Assembly (NCBI RefSeq): GCF_016806835.2
Contig: NZ_CP086111.1
Span: 4,953,471 to 5,017,470, forward strand
Reading direction: 5' to 3'
DNA length: 64,000 nt
Source of the DNA: Skermanella rosea
Lineage (GTDB): Bacteria; Pseudomonadota; Alphaproteobacteria; Azospirillales; Azospirillaceae
In this document: positions 43,828 through 52,260 of the stretch, one piece after another
Layout: every line of letters starts with the position of its first letter
How positions within the stretch are numbered: position 1 is the stretch's first letter
The notes under the pieces: model-generated
The model's input: only the letters and a program-made list of their open reading frames with translations
Told to the model about the DNA's origin: nothing
The model's database searches: none
Made by a program: the position numbers and the translations under genes

Positions 43828-45714
43828 CTAAAAAGCCTGTCCGATGCTGATATAGAGCTGCCAGCTCGAATCCCCCGGCCGTTTGTTCAGGGGCACGGCC
43901 ACGTCCAGCCGCAAGGGGCCGAAGCCGGTGTAGTAGCGGGCGCCGATGCCCGCCCCCCAGCGCAGCTCCTCGGAGAAGTCGAGCGTCGAGCTCTCGTAAA
44001 CGTTGCCGCCATCGATGAAGGGAACGATGCCGATGGTATCGGTCACCTTGACCCGCATCTCCGCGCCGACCTCGATCAGGCTGCGCCCGCCCGCGGGGTC
44101 GCCGAACGCGTCGCGCGGCCCGACGTCCTGGAAGCCGTAACCGCGAATCGAGCCGCCGCCGCCGGCATAGAAACGCTTGTCCGCCGGGATGTCCGTGGTG
44201 CTGGACCCGAAGATGCTGCCCACCGACAGCCGCCCCGCCGCCACGTACCAGCCGTCGCCGCGGAAATCGTAATAGGCGCTGTTGGTGACGCGGGCGACCG
44301 TGAAGATGGCGTCGGCGCCGCCGATCTGCTGGTAGGGAGTCAGGAGCAGGTCGGTGCGGAACCCGCTGGTCGGATTGAGCAGGTCGTTGGTGGCATCGTA
44401 GCTGAGATGCAGGGGGACGCCGACCAGGGTGCTCTCGGTGGTCGTGTCCGGCGGATCGACGACCCGCGACTGTTCGAGCGTGACGCCGCCGGATACCGTC
44501 AGCCGGTCGGTCAGCTCCCGCTCCAGCAGGGCGGACAGCACGATGGCGTCGCGGTCGTAGGCGTCGGGCCGCTCGCGGATCAGGCTCGCGTCCAGGATCA
44601 GCGACTGGTTGAGGGTCAGGAAGTCCGGCTTGCGGAAGTTGGCGTTCAGCCGCACCTCGGTGTCGGTCAGGTCGTTCTCGCCGAGGCGCGACACGGTGGC
44701 GGACAGCCGGAGCTGCTCGGCGCCGCCGAACAGGTTGCGATGGCCCCAATAGGTGTTGGTGGCGAAACCGTCCTCGGTCGAATAGCTGAAGCCGGCGCCG
44801 ATCACCCGGCGCGGCCGCTCCGCGACGGTCACGGTCACCGGGGTCACCCCGTCCGGGCCGGGCTCGCGCGCCAGCCCGACCCGGACCGACGAGAAGACGT
44901 TGAGGCCGGAGATCGCCTGCCTGGCGTCCTCGATCTCGTCCGGCCGGTACTCGTCGCCCGGCTCCCACGGGATCCGGTTGCGCACCAGTTGCTCGTAGAC
45001 CTGGTCCAGCCCTTCGACGCTGACCTCGCCGAAGCGGGTCAGCGGCCCCGGATCGACCGTATAGGTCACGTCCATGGTGCGCGCCTCATGGTCGACCACG
45101 GCGCGGCGCTCGGCGATCTTGGCGAAGGCGAAGCCGCGCGACGCCAGCTGGCCGGTCAACCGCGTCTCGGCATCGACGACGGTCGCCGACAAGGCGGGTT
45201 CGCCAACCTGGATGCCGATGTCCCCGGCGGTGATCGGCGCCCCTTCGAGCGGCGTGCCGCCGGCCCCGGCCACGGTGATGCGGTCGAACCTGTAGACCGG
45301 CCCGGGGGTCACGGTGACCGCCACCTTGGCGGGCTCGACCGAGGTGTCCACCGCGATCTCGACCTGGGCGTCGTAGTATCCGACCGAGCGCAGGGCGGTC
45401 TGGAGCCTTTCCCGGTCGGCGTCGGCGCGGCGGCGCAGGCCGATCGGGCTCGGCGGCGGCTGCTCGGCCAAGCGGAACAGGGTCGCGGTGCCCTCGAGCA
45501 GTTCGCGGAGGGTACCGTCCTCCACTCCCGTCAGGCTCACCTCGTAGGGGGTCTGCTGCGCCACGACCGGCGCCGCGACGATGCCGCCGACCGCGAGAAT
45601 CAGGGCCAGGCCGACGACGCCGCGCGTGATGGCCGCCCGGGGGCGGAGCCGCGGCCCCCCGGGACGCCCGGCACGGGGCTTGGAACTGCGGAAGGGGAGC
45701 AGGCCGGACTTCAG
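43828..45714 (-). CDS. tamA: TamA/BamA family outer membrane protein with probable CTG start
   Basis: An Omp85-family assembly factor. Two or three POTRA domains (about residues 60-270: GPVYRFDRITVAG, GPLTRFGEVSVEGL) precede a 16-strand barrel (RRVIGAGFSYSTEDGF to a C-terminal ISIGQAF ending in Phe). GSIRGYGFQDVGP is the conserved lid/strand motif. The first in-frame ATG, GTG or TTG is the GTG at 45564, which would cut off the signal peptide. Upstream, CTG at 45714 has GGAGAG five bases before it and opens MKSGLLPFRSSK with a hydrophobic segment ending APVVAQQ. That gives 628 residues with a complete signal sequence. The usual partner tamB is not downstream. Confidence 0.85.
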   Translation of the reverse strand: MKSGLLPFRSSKPRAGRPGGPRLRPRAAITRGVVGLALILAVGGIVAAPVVAQQTPYEVSLTGVEDGTLRELLEGTATLFRLAEQPPPSPIGLRRRADADRERLQTALRSVGYYDAQVEIAVDTSVEPAKVAVTVTPGPVYRFDRITVAGAGGTPLEGAPITAGDIGIQVGEPALSATVVDAETRLTGQLASRGFAFAKIAERRAVVDHEARTMDVTYTVDPGPLTRFGEVSVEGLDQVYEQLVRNRIPWEPGDEYRPDEIEDARQAISGLNVFSSVRVGLAREPGPDGVTPVTVTVAERPRRVIGAGFSYSTEDGFATNTYWGHRNLFGGAEQLRLSATVSRLGENDLTDTEVRLNANFRKPDFLTLNQSLILDASLIRERPDAYDRDAIVLSALLERELTDRLTVSGGVTLEQSRVVDPPDTTTESTLVGVPLHLSYDATNDLLNPTSGFRTDLLLTPYQQIGGADAIFTVARVTNSAYYDFRGDGWYVAAGRLSVGSIFGSSTTDIPADKRFYAGGGGSIRGYGFQDVGPRDAFGDPAGGRSLIEVGAEMRVKVTDTIGIVPFIDGGNVYESSTLDFSEELRWGAGIGARYYTGFGPLRLDVAVPLNKRPGDSSWQLYISIGQAF

Positions 45715-46061
45715 GGGTTCTCTCCGTTCGAACGGTGGTTGGCAAACACAGTGGTGCCGGACGATGTTCCTTAAGGCAACCCTTCATCCGGGCCTTCATC
45801 CGGGAGGGTTTTCGGTACTTGCCCTTGAAACCGCAGGGCCCCCTCCCCATTCTCTTGGGACCGAGCGGAACGGCCTGCCATTCTGGGAACAGATGGCCGC
45901 AGGCGGTTCCGCTTGTAGTTCATGGCGCAAACTGTATACTGCGCCGCAACATGACCCGGGCACTGAGAAGGACTGCGATCCATTCTCCAGGTGTTTATCC
46001 GGGCATTTTTGTTTGCCCGCGGTACGCCGCGGCTCAACCCGGGACATCAGAGAAGTTCGGT
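45715..46061. promoter_or_regulatory. divergent region with candidate typA promoter
   Basis: A 347-base gap between tamA and typA. TTGTAG at 45913-45918 and TATACT at 45935-45940 (16-base spacing) form a plausible sigma-70 promoter for typA, leaving a leader of about 115 bases. A 12-base tandem duplication (CCTTCATCCGGG twice) is at 45781-45804. No gene is convincing; open frames here are short and unlike anything known. Confidence 0.4.
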
Positions 46062-47894
46062 ATGGATCTGCGGAATATCGCCATCATCGCGCACGTCGAC
46101 CATGGCAAAACCACCCTTGTCGACGTGCTGCTTCGCCAGTCCGGTGCCTTTCGCGAAAACCAGCAGGTCGCCGAACGGGCGATGGACAGCAACGACCTGG
46201 AACGTGAGCGCGGCATCACCATCCTCGCCAAGTGCACGTCTGTCCTGTGGGACGGCACCCGCATCAACATCGTCGACACCCCCGGCCACGCCGACTTCGG
46301 CGGCGAGGTCGAGCGCATCCTGAGCATGGTCGACGGCGTCGTCGTGCTGGTGGACGCGGCCGAGGGCCCGCTGCCGCAGACCAAGTTCGTGGTCGGCAAG
46401 GCGCTGAAGCTGGGTCTGCGCCCGATCGTCGTGATCAACAAGGTGGACCGCCCGGACGCCCGTGCGCACGAGGTCCATGACGAGGTGTTCGACCTGTTCG
46501 CGGCGCTGGAAGCCAGCGACGAGCAGCTCGATTTCCCGACCCTGTTCGCCTCCGGCCGCAACGGCTGGGCGGCGGAGAGCCTGGAAGCCGAGCGGGTCGA
46601 CATGAAGCCGCTGTTCGAGCTGATCCGCAACCATGTCCCGGCTCCGAAGGTCGCCGCCAACAAGGACGACGCCAACTTCACCATGCTGGTGACGACGCTG
46701 GAGGCGAACCCCTATCTGGGCCGCATCCTGACCGGCCGCATCGAGACCGGCACCGCCCGCGCCAACATGCCGATCAAGGCGCTGTCCCGCGACGGCAAAG
46801 TGATCGAGACCGGCCGCATCTCCAAGCTGCTGGCCTTCCGCGGCCTGGAGCGGGTCGGCGTCGACGAGGCCGAGGCGGGCGACATCGTCGCGATCGCCGG
46901 CCTGACCAAGGCCACCGTCGCCGACACCATCTGCGATCCCGCCGTCGAGACCGCCCTGCCGGCCCAGCCGATCGACCCGCCGACGCTGGCGATGACCTTC
47001 TCGGTCAACGACAGCCCGCTGGCCGGACGCGAGGGCGACAAGGTGACGAGCCGCATGATCCGCGACCGGCTGTTCCGCGAGGTCGAGGGCAACGTGGCGC
47101 TGAAGGTCAGCGAGACCGACGGCACCGACGCCTACGAGGTCGCCGGCCGAGGCGAGCTTCAGCTGGGCATCCTGATCGAGACCATGCGCCGCGAAGGGTT
47201 CGAGCTGTCGATCTCCCGTCCGCGCGTGCTGTTCCAGAGCGACCCGATCACCGGCCAGCGCCAGGAGCCGATCGAGGAAGTGGTGATCGACGTGGACGAG
47301 GAGTTCTCCGGAACCGTCGTCCAGAAGATCTCCGAGCGCAAGGGCGACCTGGTCGAGATGAAGCCCTCGGGCGCCGGCAAGACCCGCCTGGTGTTCCACG
47401 TGCCGTCCCGCGGCCTGATCGGGTACCAGAGCGAGTTCCTGACGGACACCCGCGGCACCGGCCTGATGAACCGGCTGTTCCACGGCTACGCCCCGTACAA
47501 GGGTCCGATCGCGTCGCGCCACACCGGCGTGCTGATCTCCAACGGCGACGGCACCGCGGTGGCCTATGCCCTGTGGAACCTGGAAGACCGCGGCCCGATG
47601 ATGATCGAGCCGGGCGTCCCGGTCTACCAGGGCATGATCATCGGCGAGCACACCCGCGGCAACGACCTGGAAGTCAACGTCCTGAAGGGCAAGCAGCTGA
47701 CCAACATCCGCGCCGCCGGCAAGGACGAGGCGGTTCGCCTGACCAACCCGATCGTGATGACGCTGGAGAAGGCGATGTCCTACATCGCCGACGACGAGCT
47801 GCTGGAAGTGACGCCGAAGTCGATCCGGCTGCGCAAGCGCCACCTCGACCCCAACGAGCGCAAGCGCGCCCAGAAGCAGGCCGAGGCGAGCTGA
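46062..47894 (+). CDS. typA: translational GTPase TypA/BipA
   Basis: A 610-residue ribosome-associated GTPase of the EF-G superfamily, involved in 50S assembly and stress growth. G1 is AHVDHGKT, the switch I region ERERGITI, G3 DTPGHADF and G4 NKVDRPDA. Domains II, III and V follow (for example [18 protein letters not shown]), then the TypA-specific C-terminal domain. The start is the ATG at 46062; the longer open frame from 45735 has no similarity. A terminator follows at 47926. Confidence 0.96.
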   Translation: MDLRNIAIIAHVDHGKTTLVDVLLRQSGAFRENQQVAERAMDSNDLERERGITILAKCTSVLWDGTRINIVDTPGHADFGGEVERILSMVDGVVVLVDAAEGPLPQTKFVVGKALKLGLRPIVVINKVDRPDARAHEVHDEVFDLFAALEASDEQLDFPTLFASGRNGWAAESLEAERVDMKPLFELIRNHVPAPKVAANKDDANFTMLVTTLEANPYLGRILTGRIETGTARANMPIKALSRDGKVIETGRISKLLAFRGLERVGVDEAEAGDIVAIAGLTKATVADTICDPAVETALPAQPIDPPTLAMTFSVNDSPLAGREGDKVTSRMIRDRLFREVEGNVALKVSETDGTDAYEVAGRGELQLGILIETMRREGFELSISRPRVLFQSDPITGQRQEPIEEVVIDVDEEFSGTVVQKISERKGDLVEMKPSGAGKTRLVFHVPSRGLIGYQSEFLTDTRGTGLMNRLFHGYAPYKGPIASRHTGVLISNGDGTAVAYALWNLEDRGPMMIEPGVPVYQGMIIGEHTRGNDLEVNVLKGKQLTNIRAAGKDEAVRLTNPIVMTLEKAMSYIADDELLEVTPKSIRLRKRHLDPNERKRAQKQAEAS

Positions 47895-47925
47895 TCGCCC
47901 GGTTTCCCTGAGGCAACCGGTATGC

Positions 47926-47957
47926 GGCGCCCCGTTCAGCGGGGCGCCGTTACTTTT
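47926..47957 (+). terminator. intrinsic terminator after typA
   Basis: GGCGCCCCG (47926-47934) and CGGGGCGCC (47940-47948) form a perfect 9-bp stem with a 5-base loop, followed by GTTACTTTTT. It ends typA transcription. The hairpin also covers the stop codon of the convergent WD40 gene (47936-47938). Confidence 0.85.
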
Positions 47958-49294
47958 TCCAGCCAGCGGATCAGCTCTTCCCGCTCCGCGTCGTTGCCGA
48001 TGGTCTGGACCGGCATCTTGGTGCCGGGAGTCACCACGTCCGGCCCGCGCTTGAACAGGTCGCCGACCGTCTCGGCGGTCCAGACGATGGTCCCGTCCCG
48101 GAGCGCCGGAGAGTAGGGATAGCCCGGCACGGTGCCGATCCGGCGGCCGAACACGCCGTAGAGCGTCGGCCCGGCCCGGTTGCCGCCGTCGGGCGTGACC
48201 GTGTGGCAGGCGCTGCACCGGCGGAACAGTTCCGCCCCGCGCTCCCCCTGCGCGTCCCGCGGCACGTCGGAGCCCGCCAGCCTGGGCGCGCCCGTGCGGA
48301 TCTCCTGCCCGGTCGCCATGTCCCAGAGGCGGATGGTCCCGTCTCCCCCCGCCGTCAGCAGCCGCTTCCCGTCCGGTTCGAAGGCCAGCGCCCAGACCGG
48401 GCCGCGATGCCCCGCCAGGGTGTGGAGCACGCGCCCGTCCTCCGGCGCCCACAGGGTGATCCCGCCGGTCACCGCGGAAACCGCACCGAGGGAGCCGTCG
48501 GGCGAGACCGCCACCGCGAGCACCGGCGTCGGATCGCCGACCACGGGACCGGCCGCCTCTGTCCCGGTATCAAGGTCCCAGATCCGGACGACGCCGTCGA
48601 TCCCGCCCGCCATGGCGCGCCGGCCATCGGGCATCAGCGCCAGCGCATTGACCGGCAAGCCGCCGCCCAGCACCTTGATCTCCCTCCCGTCGGAGCGGTT
48701 CCACACCCGTACCGTGCCGTCCTCCCCAGCGCTGACCAGCCGACTGCCGTCCGGCGTGAAGGCCACGGCATTGACGTTGCCGGCATGTCCCGTCAGCTCG
48801 GCGAGCCGTGCGCCGCTCTCCAGGTCCCACAGCCGGACCGTGCGGTCCCAGGCCGCGGAGGCCGCCGTCCGCCCGTCCGGAGCCACCGCCACGGCGGCGA
48901 CCCGGCCTTTGTGCCCGGCCATGACCCGCTCGGGAGCGCCCTGCCCCAACCGCCAGAGGATGACCTGCCCGTCGTCCCCGCCGCTGACCACGCGGCTGCC
49001 TTCGGGCGTGAAGGCGACCGCGTTGACCGCCGCCTCGTGCCCGTGCATCAGCGCCACGGCCGCCGCCGCGCTGGGGTCCCACAGCATCACCGAATAATCG
49101 AACCCGGCGCTGGCCACGCGGGTGCCGTCGGCCGAGACGGCCACCCCCTTGACCATGCCGCCATGGCCGACAAGCTGCGCCCGCGCCGGCATCGCGGCGA
49201 CCAGCAGCGCTGCGGCCACGATCAGAAAGCGGCGGATGGTTGGCGGTGCGAAGGGCACTGCGGTTGCTCCGTTCTGTCCAGGTCCCGTCACCAT
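47936..49294 (-). CDS. WD40 repeat protein fused to a C-terminal c-type cytochrome domain
   Basis: A 452-residue exported protein. A signal peptide (FLIVAAALLVAAMPARAQ) leads into about seven WD40 blades (repeats such as VNAVAFTPDGSRLVSAGEDG with VRVWN, and GHRGPVWALAF). From about residue 350 comes a mono-haem cytochrome c: CSACHTVTP is the haem motif and GTKMPVQ holds the Met ligand. The fusion suggests electron transfer docked to a periplasmic propeller scaffold. The start at 49294 is chosen because the 35 codons further upstream come from a palindromic intergenic repeat region. Confidence 0.87.
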   Translation of the reverse strand: MVTGPGQNGATAVPFAPPTIRRFLIVAAALLVAAMPARAQLVGHGGMVKGVAVSADGTRVASAGFDYSVMLWDPSAAAAVALMHGHEAAVNAVAFTPEGSRVVSGGDDGQVILWRLGQGAPERVMAGHKGRVAAVAVAPDGRTAASAAWDRTVRLWDLESGARLAELTGHAGNVNAVAFTPDGSRLVSAGEDGTVRVWNRSDGREIKVLGGGLPVNALALMPDGRRAMAGGIDGVVRIWDLDTGTEAAGPVVGDPTPVLAVAVSPDGSLGAVSAVTGGITLWAPEDGRVLHTLAGHRGPVWALAFEPDGKRLLTAGGDGTIRLWDMATGQEIRTGAPRLAGSDVPRDAQGERGAELFRRCSACHTVTPDGGNRAGPTLYGVFGRRIGTVPGYPYSPALRDGTIVWTAETVGDLFKRGPDVVTPGTKMPVQTIGNDAEREELIRWLEKVTAPR

Positions 49295-49360
49295 GCATAG
49301 TTGACCGGCGACGGTCAAATCCAGCCCGCCAGCGCTTGATGCGTCGGACGATATGTTTCT

Positions 49361-49441
49361 GGCCACAGATGAACGGCGATGGAAGCAGATATGAGGCATG
49401 GTTCATCTCTGATCTGCTTCCATCGCCGTTCATCTGTGGCC
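49361..49441. repeat. perfect 30-base inverted repeat
   Basis: Arms 49361-49390 and 49412-49441 are exactly complementary, with a 21-base loop. The arm begins GGCCACAGATGAACGGCGAT, related to the core at 17947-17967 and 20475-20495. It lies between the stop of the ABC ATPase gene (49460) and the start of the WD40 gene, and may terminate ABC operon transcription. Confidence 0.85.
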
Positions 49442-49459
49442 AAACAATGAAAACCGACC

Positions 49460-50254
49460 CTACCCCGACACCATCGCATCTGCCCGGATCGTCTCCACCC
49501 GGATCTCCTCGGTCAGGCGGGCCTTGTACTCGGCGAACCGCGGCGTCGTCTTGATCGTGTAGGTGCGGGGGTGCGGCAGGTCGATCGGGATGTCGCATTT
49601 GATCCGGCCGGGCCGCGCGGTCATGACGACCACGCGGTTCGCCAGGAAGATCGCCTCGTCGATGTCGTGGGTGACGAACAGGACGGTCTTCTGGTCGGCC
49701 TCCCAGATGCCCAGCAGAAGTTCCTGCATCAGCGCCCGGGTCTGGTGGTCCAGGGCTCCGAACGGCTCGTCGAGCAGCAGCACCTTGGGGTCGTTGGCGA
49801 GCGCCCGGGCCAGCGCCGTGCGCTGCTTCATGCCGCCGGACAGGGTCTTGGGGAAATGGTCGGCGAACTGGCGCAGGCCGACGCGCTCCAGGAAATAGTC
49901 GGAGATCTCCTTCTGCCGGGACTTCGGCAAACCCTTCTCGCGCAGCCCGAAGCAGATGTTGTCCCGGACGGTCATCCAGGGGAACAGGCTGTAGGACTGG
50001 AAGACCATGCCGCGGTCGGGTCCCGGGCCGCCGACCGGCCGGCCGTCCATCAGCACGCGCCCCTGGCTGGGCAGGTCCAGGCCGGCGACGATGCGCAACA
50101 GGGTGGACTTGCCGCAGCCGGACGGGCCCAGGATCGTGATGAAGTCGTTGTCCGCCACGGCCAGGTCGGTCGGCTGGAGTGCCACGGTAGCCGCGCCGCC
50201 GCGCCGTGCCGGGGGAAAGACCCGCCCGACGCCGTCGATATCCAAGGTGCTCAT
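49460..50254 (-). CDS. ABC transporter ATPase, TauB/SsuB type
   Basis: A 264-residue ATPase: Walker A GPSGCGKST, signature LSGGMKQRTALARAL, Walker B LLLDEPFGALD, and the H-loop TVLFVTHDIDEA. This is the nitrate/sulfonate/taurine subfamily. It is the last gene of a three-gene importer (binding protein, permease, ATPase). Substrate specificity is not shown by sequence. Confidence 0.93.
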   Translation of the reverse strand: MSTLDIDGVGRVFPPARRGGAATVALQPTDLAVADNDFITILGPSGCGKSTLLRIVAGLDLPSQGRVLMDGRPVGGPGPDRGMVFQSYSLFPWMTVRDNICFGLREKGLPKSRQKEISDYFLERVGLRQFADHFPKTLSGGMKQRTALARALANDPKVLLLDEPFGALDHQTRALMQELLLGIWEADQKTVLFVTHDIDEAIFLANRVVVMTARPGRIKCDIPIDLPHPRTYTIKTTPRFAEYKARLTEEIRVETIRADAMVSG

Positions 50255-50270
50255 TACGATTACGCCGCCG

Positions 50271-51053
50271 TCAGCTAGCCCAGGAGAACAGGTGCCGGTT
50301 CAACTGCTTGAACAGGAAGTCGGAAACCAGCCCGATCACCCCGATCACGAAGATGCCGAAGATCATCTGCCCGGTGTCGAGGAAACGCTGGGCGTCGATG
50401 ATCATGAAGCCGATGCCGGCGCTCGCCCCGATCAGCTCGGCGACGATAACGTAGGTCCAGGCCCAGCCCAGCACCAGGCGCAGGGTCTCGAAGATCTGGG
50501 GAGCCGCCGCCGGCAGCATGACCCGGAGCACGACGCCCCGGTTGCCGGCCCCCAGGGTATAGGCCGCCTCCACCAGTTCGGCGCGGGTGCCGCCGACGAT
50601 CACCGCGACCATCAGGCAGATCTGGAAGACCGCGCCGATGAAGATCACGGAGAGCTTCTGCGCCTCGCCCACCCCCGCCCACAGGATCAGCAGCGGGATG
50701 AAGGCTGAGGCCGGCAGGTAGCGCGCGAACGAGATCAGCGGCTCGAAGAAGGCCTCCACCGGCTTGAAGGCACCCATCAGGATGCCGAGCGGCACCGCGA
50801 CCGCCGTGGCGATCAGGAAGCCGCCGAACACCCGCCCGACCGTCACCAGGACGTCGCCGGCGAAGCCGAACTCGAAGAACAGGGCGTAGCCCGCCTTCAG
50901 CGTGTCCCAGGGACCGGCGAGGAACAGCGGCTTGACGAGGCCGCTGGCGGTGACGGCCCACCACAGGGCCACCACCGTGACGAAACCGAGGACGCCCAGC
51001 GCGATCCGGCGGCCGGGGGGCACCGGCTTGAGGGGAGTGAACAGGTCCGGCAT
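50271..51053 (-). CDS. ABC transporter permease, TauC/SsuC type
   Basis: A 260-residue permease with six hydrophobic segments and the BPD_transp_1 coupling loop (VEAAYTLGAGNRGVVLRVMLPAAAPQI). The N terminus is LGVLGFVTVVALWWAVTAS. It lies 16 bases before the ATPase gene and 16 bases after the binding protein, forming one operon. Confidence 0.92.
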   Translation of the reverse strand: MPDLFTPLKPVPPGRRIALGVLGFVTVVALWWAVTASGLVKPLFLAGPWDTLKAGYALFFEFGFAGDVLVTVGRVFGGFLIATAVAVPLGILMGAFKPVEAFFEPLISFARYLPASAFIPLLILWAGVGEAQKLSVIFIGAVFQICLMVAVIVGGTRAELVEAAYTLGAGNRGVVLRVMLPAAAPQIFETLRLVLGWAWTYVIVAELIGASAGIGFMIIDAQRFLDTGQMIFGIFVIGVIGLVSDFLFKQLNRHLFSWAS

Positions 51054-51069
51054 GGAAACGGCTGCGCGC

Positions 51070-52023
51070 CTACTTCACGAAGGACGCGTCGACCATGGTC
51101 GAGACGTCGGCCGGGCGGCGCACCAGCCTGGCCTCCACCATGACGTCGTTGGCCTCCTTCAGGAACTTCGGCAGGGTCTCGGCCATGTAGGTCCGGTTCA
51201 TGTCGCGGTCGTACCACCGCACGAACTTGGCCGAGGCCTGGAACTGCTCCGGCGTCTGGTTCACGTCGGCGCCCATGATGCGGTAGGCCTCTTCCGGCTG
51301 AGCCTTGATCATGTCGAGCGCCTCGAACCAGGACTTGACCATGGCCTGGACCACCTTGGGGTTCTCGGCGATGTAGTCCGGCTGGAACGCCAGGGTATCG
51401 ACGATCACGCCCGGCGTCTCGGCCGAGGTCACGATGATCTTGCCGGCATTGTTGGTCCGCACCGTGGACAGGTAGGGCTCATACGTGACCGCCAGGTCGA
51501 ACTGGCCGGCGACGAAGGCGTTGGCCGCGTCCTTGGGCTCCAGGTTGGTCAGCTTGAGGTCGTCGAGCTTCATGCCCTGCTGCTTGAGGAGGTAGGCCAG
51601 CCAGAACTGCGGGACGCCGCCGAACTGCACGGCCACCGACTTGCCCTTGGCGTCCTTCAACGACCCGATGCCTTCGCGCGCCGCGATGCCGTCGCCGCCG
51701 GCGGAGGTGTCGAGCACCAGCACCTGGGTGACCGGGACTCCGCTCGACGCGTACAGGATGTGGGTGTCGACCGTGGTCGTGATCGCCTGCACGTCGCCCG
51801 AGGCCATGGCCTGATGCCGGTTGGAGGTCGGCATCTTCTTGATTTCGACCTGGACGCCGTTGCGCTCGAAGATGCCGGCCTTCTGCGCCAGCGTGATCGG
51901 GGCGAAGCCGGTCCAACCGCTCATCGCCAGGGTCACCTTGGGCAGGTCGGCGCTCAGCGCCGAGGTGGCGGCGGACACCGCGACGGCCAGGGCCGCCACT
52001 ACGCCGAAGCATCGTCTGATCAT
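51070..52023 (-). CDS. ABC transporter substrate-binding protein, TauA/SsuA/NMT1 type
   Basis: A 317-residue periplasmic protein with a signal peptide of about 25 residues (VVAALAVAVSAATSALSAD). The mature part KVTLAMSGWTGFAPITLAQKAGIFERNG and IAAREGIGSLKDAKGKSVAVQ are typical of the taurine/sulfonate/nitrate group. The start at 52023 has AGGAAGG upstream. The solute could be a sulfonate, nitrate-like ion or pyrimidine precursor (the NMT1/THI5 fold is shared), so the substrate is open. Confidence 0.92.
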   Translation of the reverse strand: MIRRCFGVVAALAVAVSAATSALSADLPKVTLAMSGWTGFAPITLAQKAGIFERNGVQVEIKKMPTSNRHQAMASGDVQAITTTVDTHILYASSGVPVTQVLVLDTSAGGDGIAAREGIGSLKDAKGKSVAVQFGGVPQFWLAYLLKQQGMKLDDLKLTNLEPKDAANAFVAGQFDLAVTYEPYLSTVRTNNAGKIIVTSAETPGVIVDTLAFQPDYIAENPKVVQAMVKSWFEALDMIKAQPEEAYRIMGADVNQTPEQFQASAKFVRWYDRDMNRTYMAETLPKFLKEANDVMVEARLVRRPADVSTMVDASFVK

Positions 52024-52260
52024 CGCAAAACCTTCCTGTCTCTCGCAGCCTTGGTTCTTGGCCATGCCGGATGATGCAAGCGGGTTGATGCGGTGCGGCA
52101 TACGGCGGCCAGCGGAGTGTTCCACAGCATCACCGTGCTGTGAAGGGGCATGGAGACCGCGCCCGGCGCACGGGCCGCATTTTTCATAACCTTACATTAA
52201 CCATATTCCTGTTCTCTTTATCGGCGGCCCGTTTGGTGTATCGTATCGATAGAGAATCCC

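Noticed and set aside
45781-45804. Two tandem copies of CCTTCATCCGGG as a regulator site
   Set aside because: Only two copies, off-centre from the candidate promoter; more likely a chance duplication in the leader region.
45735-46061. 109-codon N-terminal extension of TypA
   Set aside because: TypA proteins start directly at the sequence found at 46062, and the extension crosses the likely promoter and a tandem 12-base duplication.
49295-49399. 35-residue N-terminal extension of the WD40-cytochrome gene
   Set aside because: It reads into the flank of a 30-base inverted repeat and would bury the signal peptide; the ATG at 49294 fits better.
49460-52023. Assigning the second ABC transporter to taurine or sulfonate
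   Set aside because: The components match the Tau/Ssu/Nrt class in general, but no oxygenase, desulfonase or nitrate gene is adjacent, so a substrate is not named.
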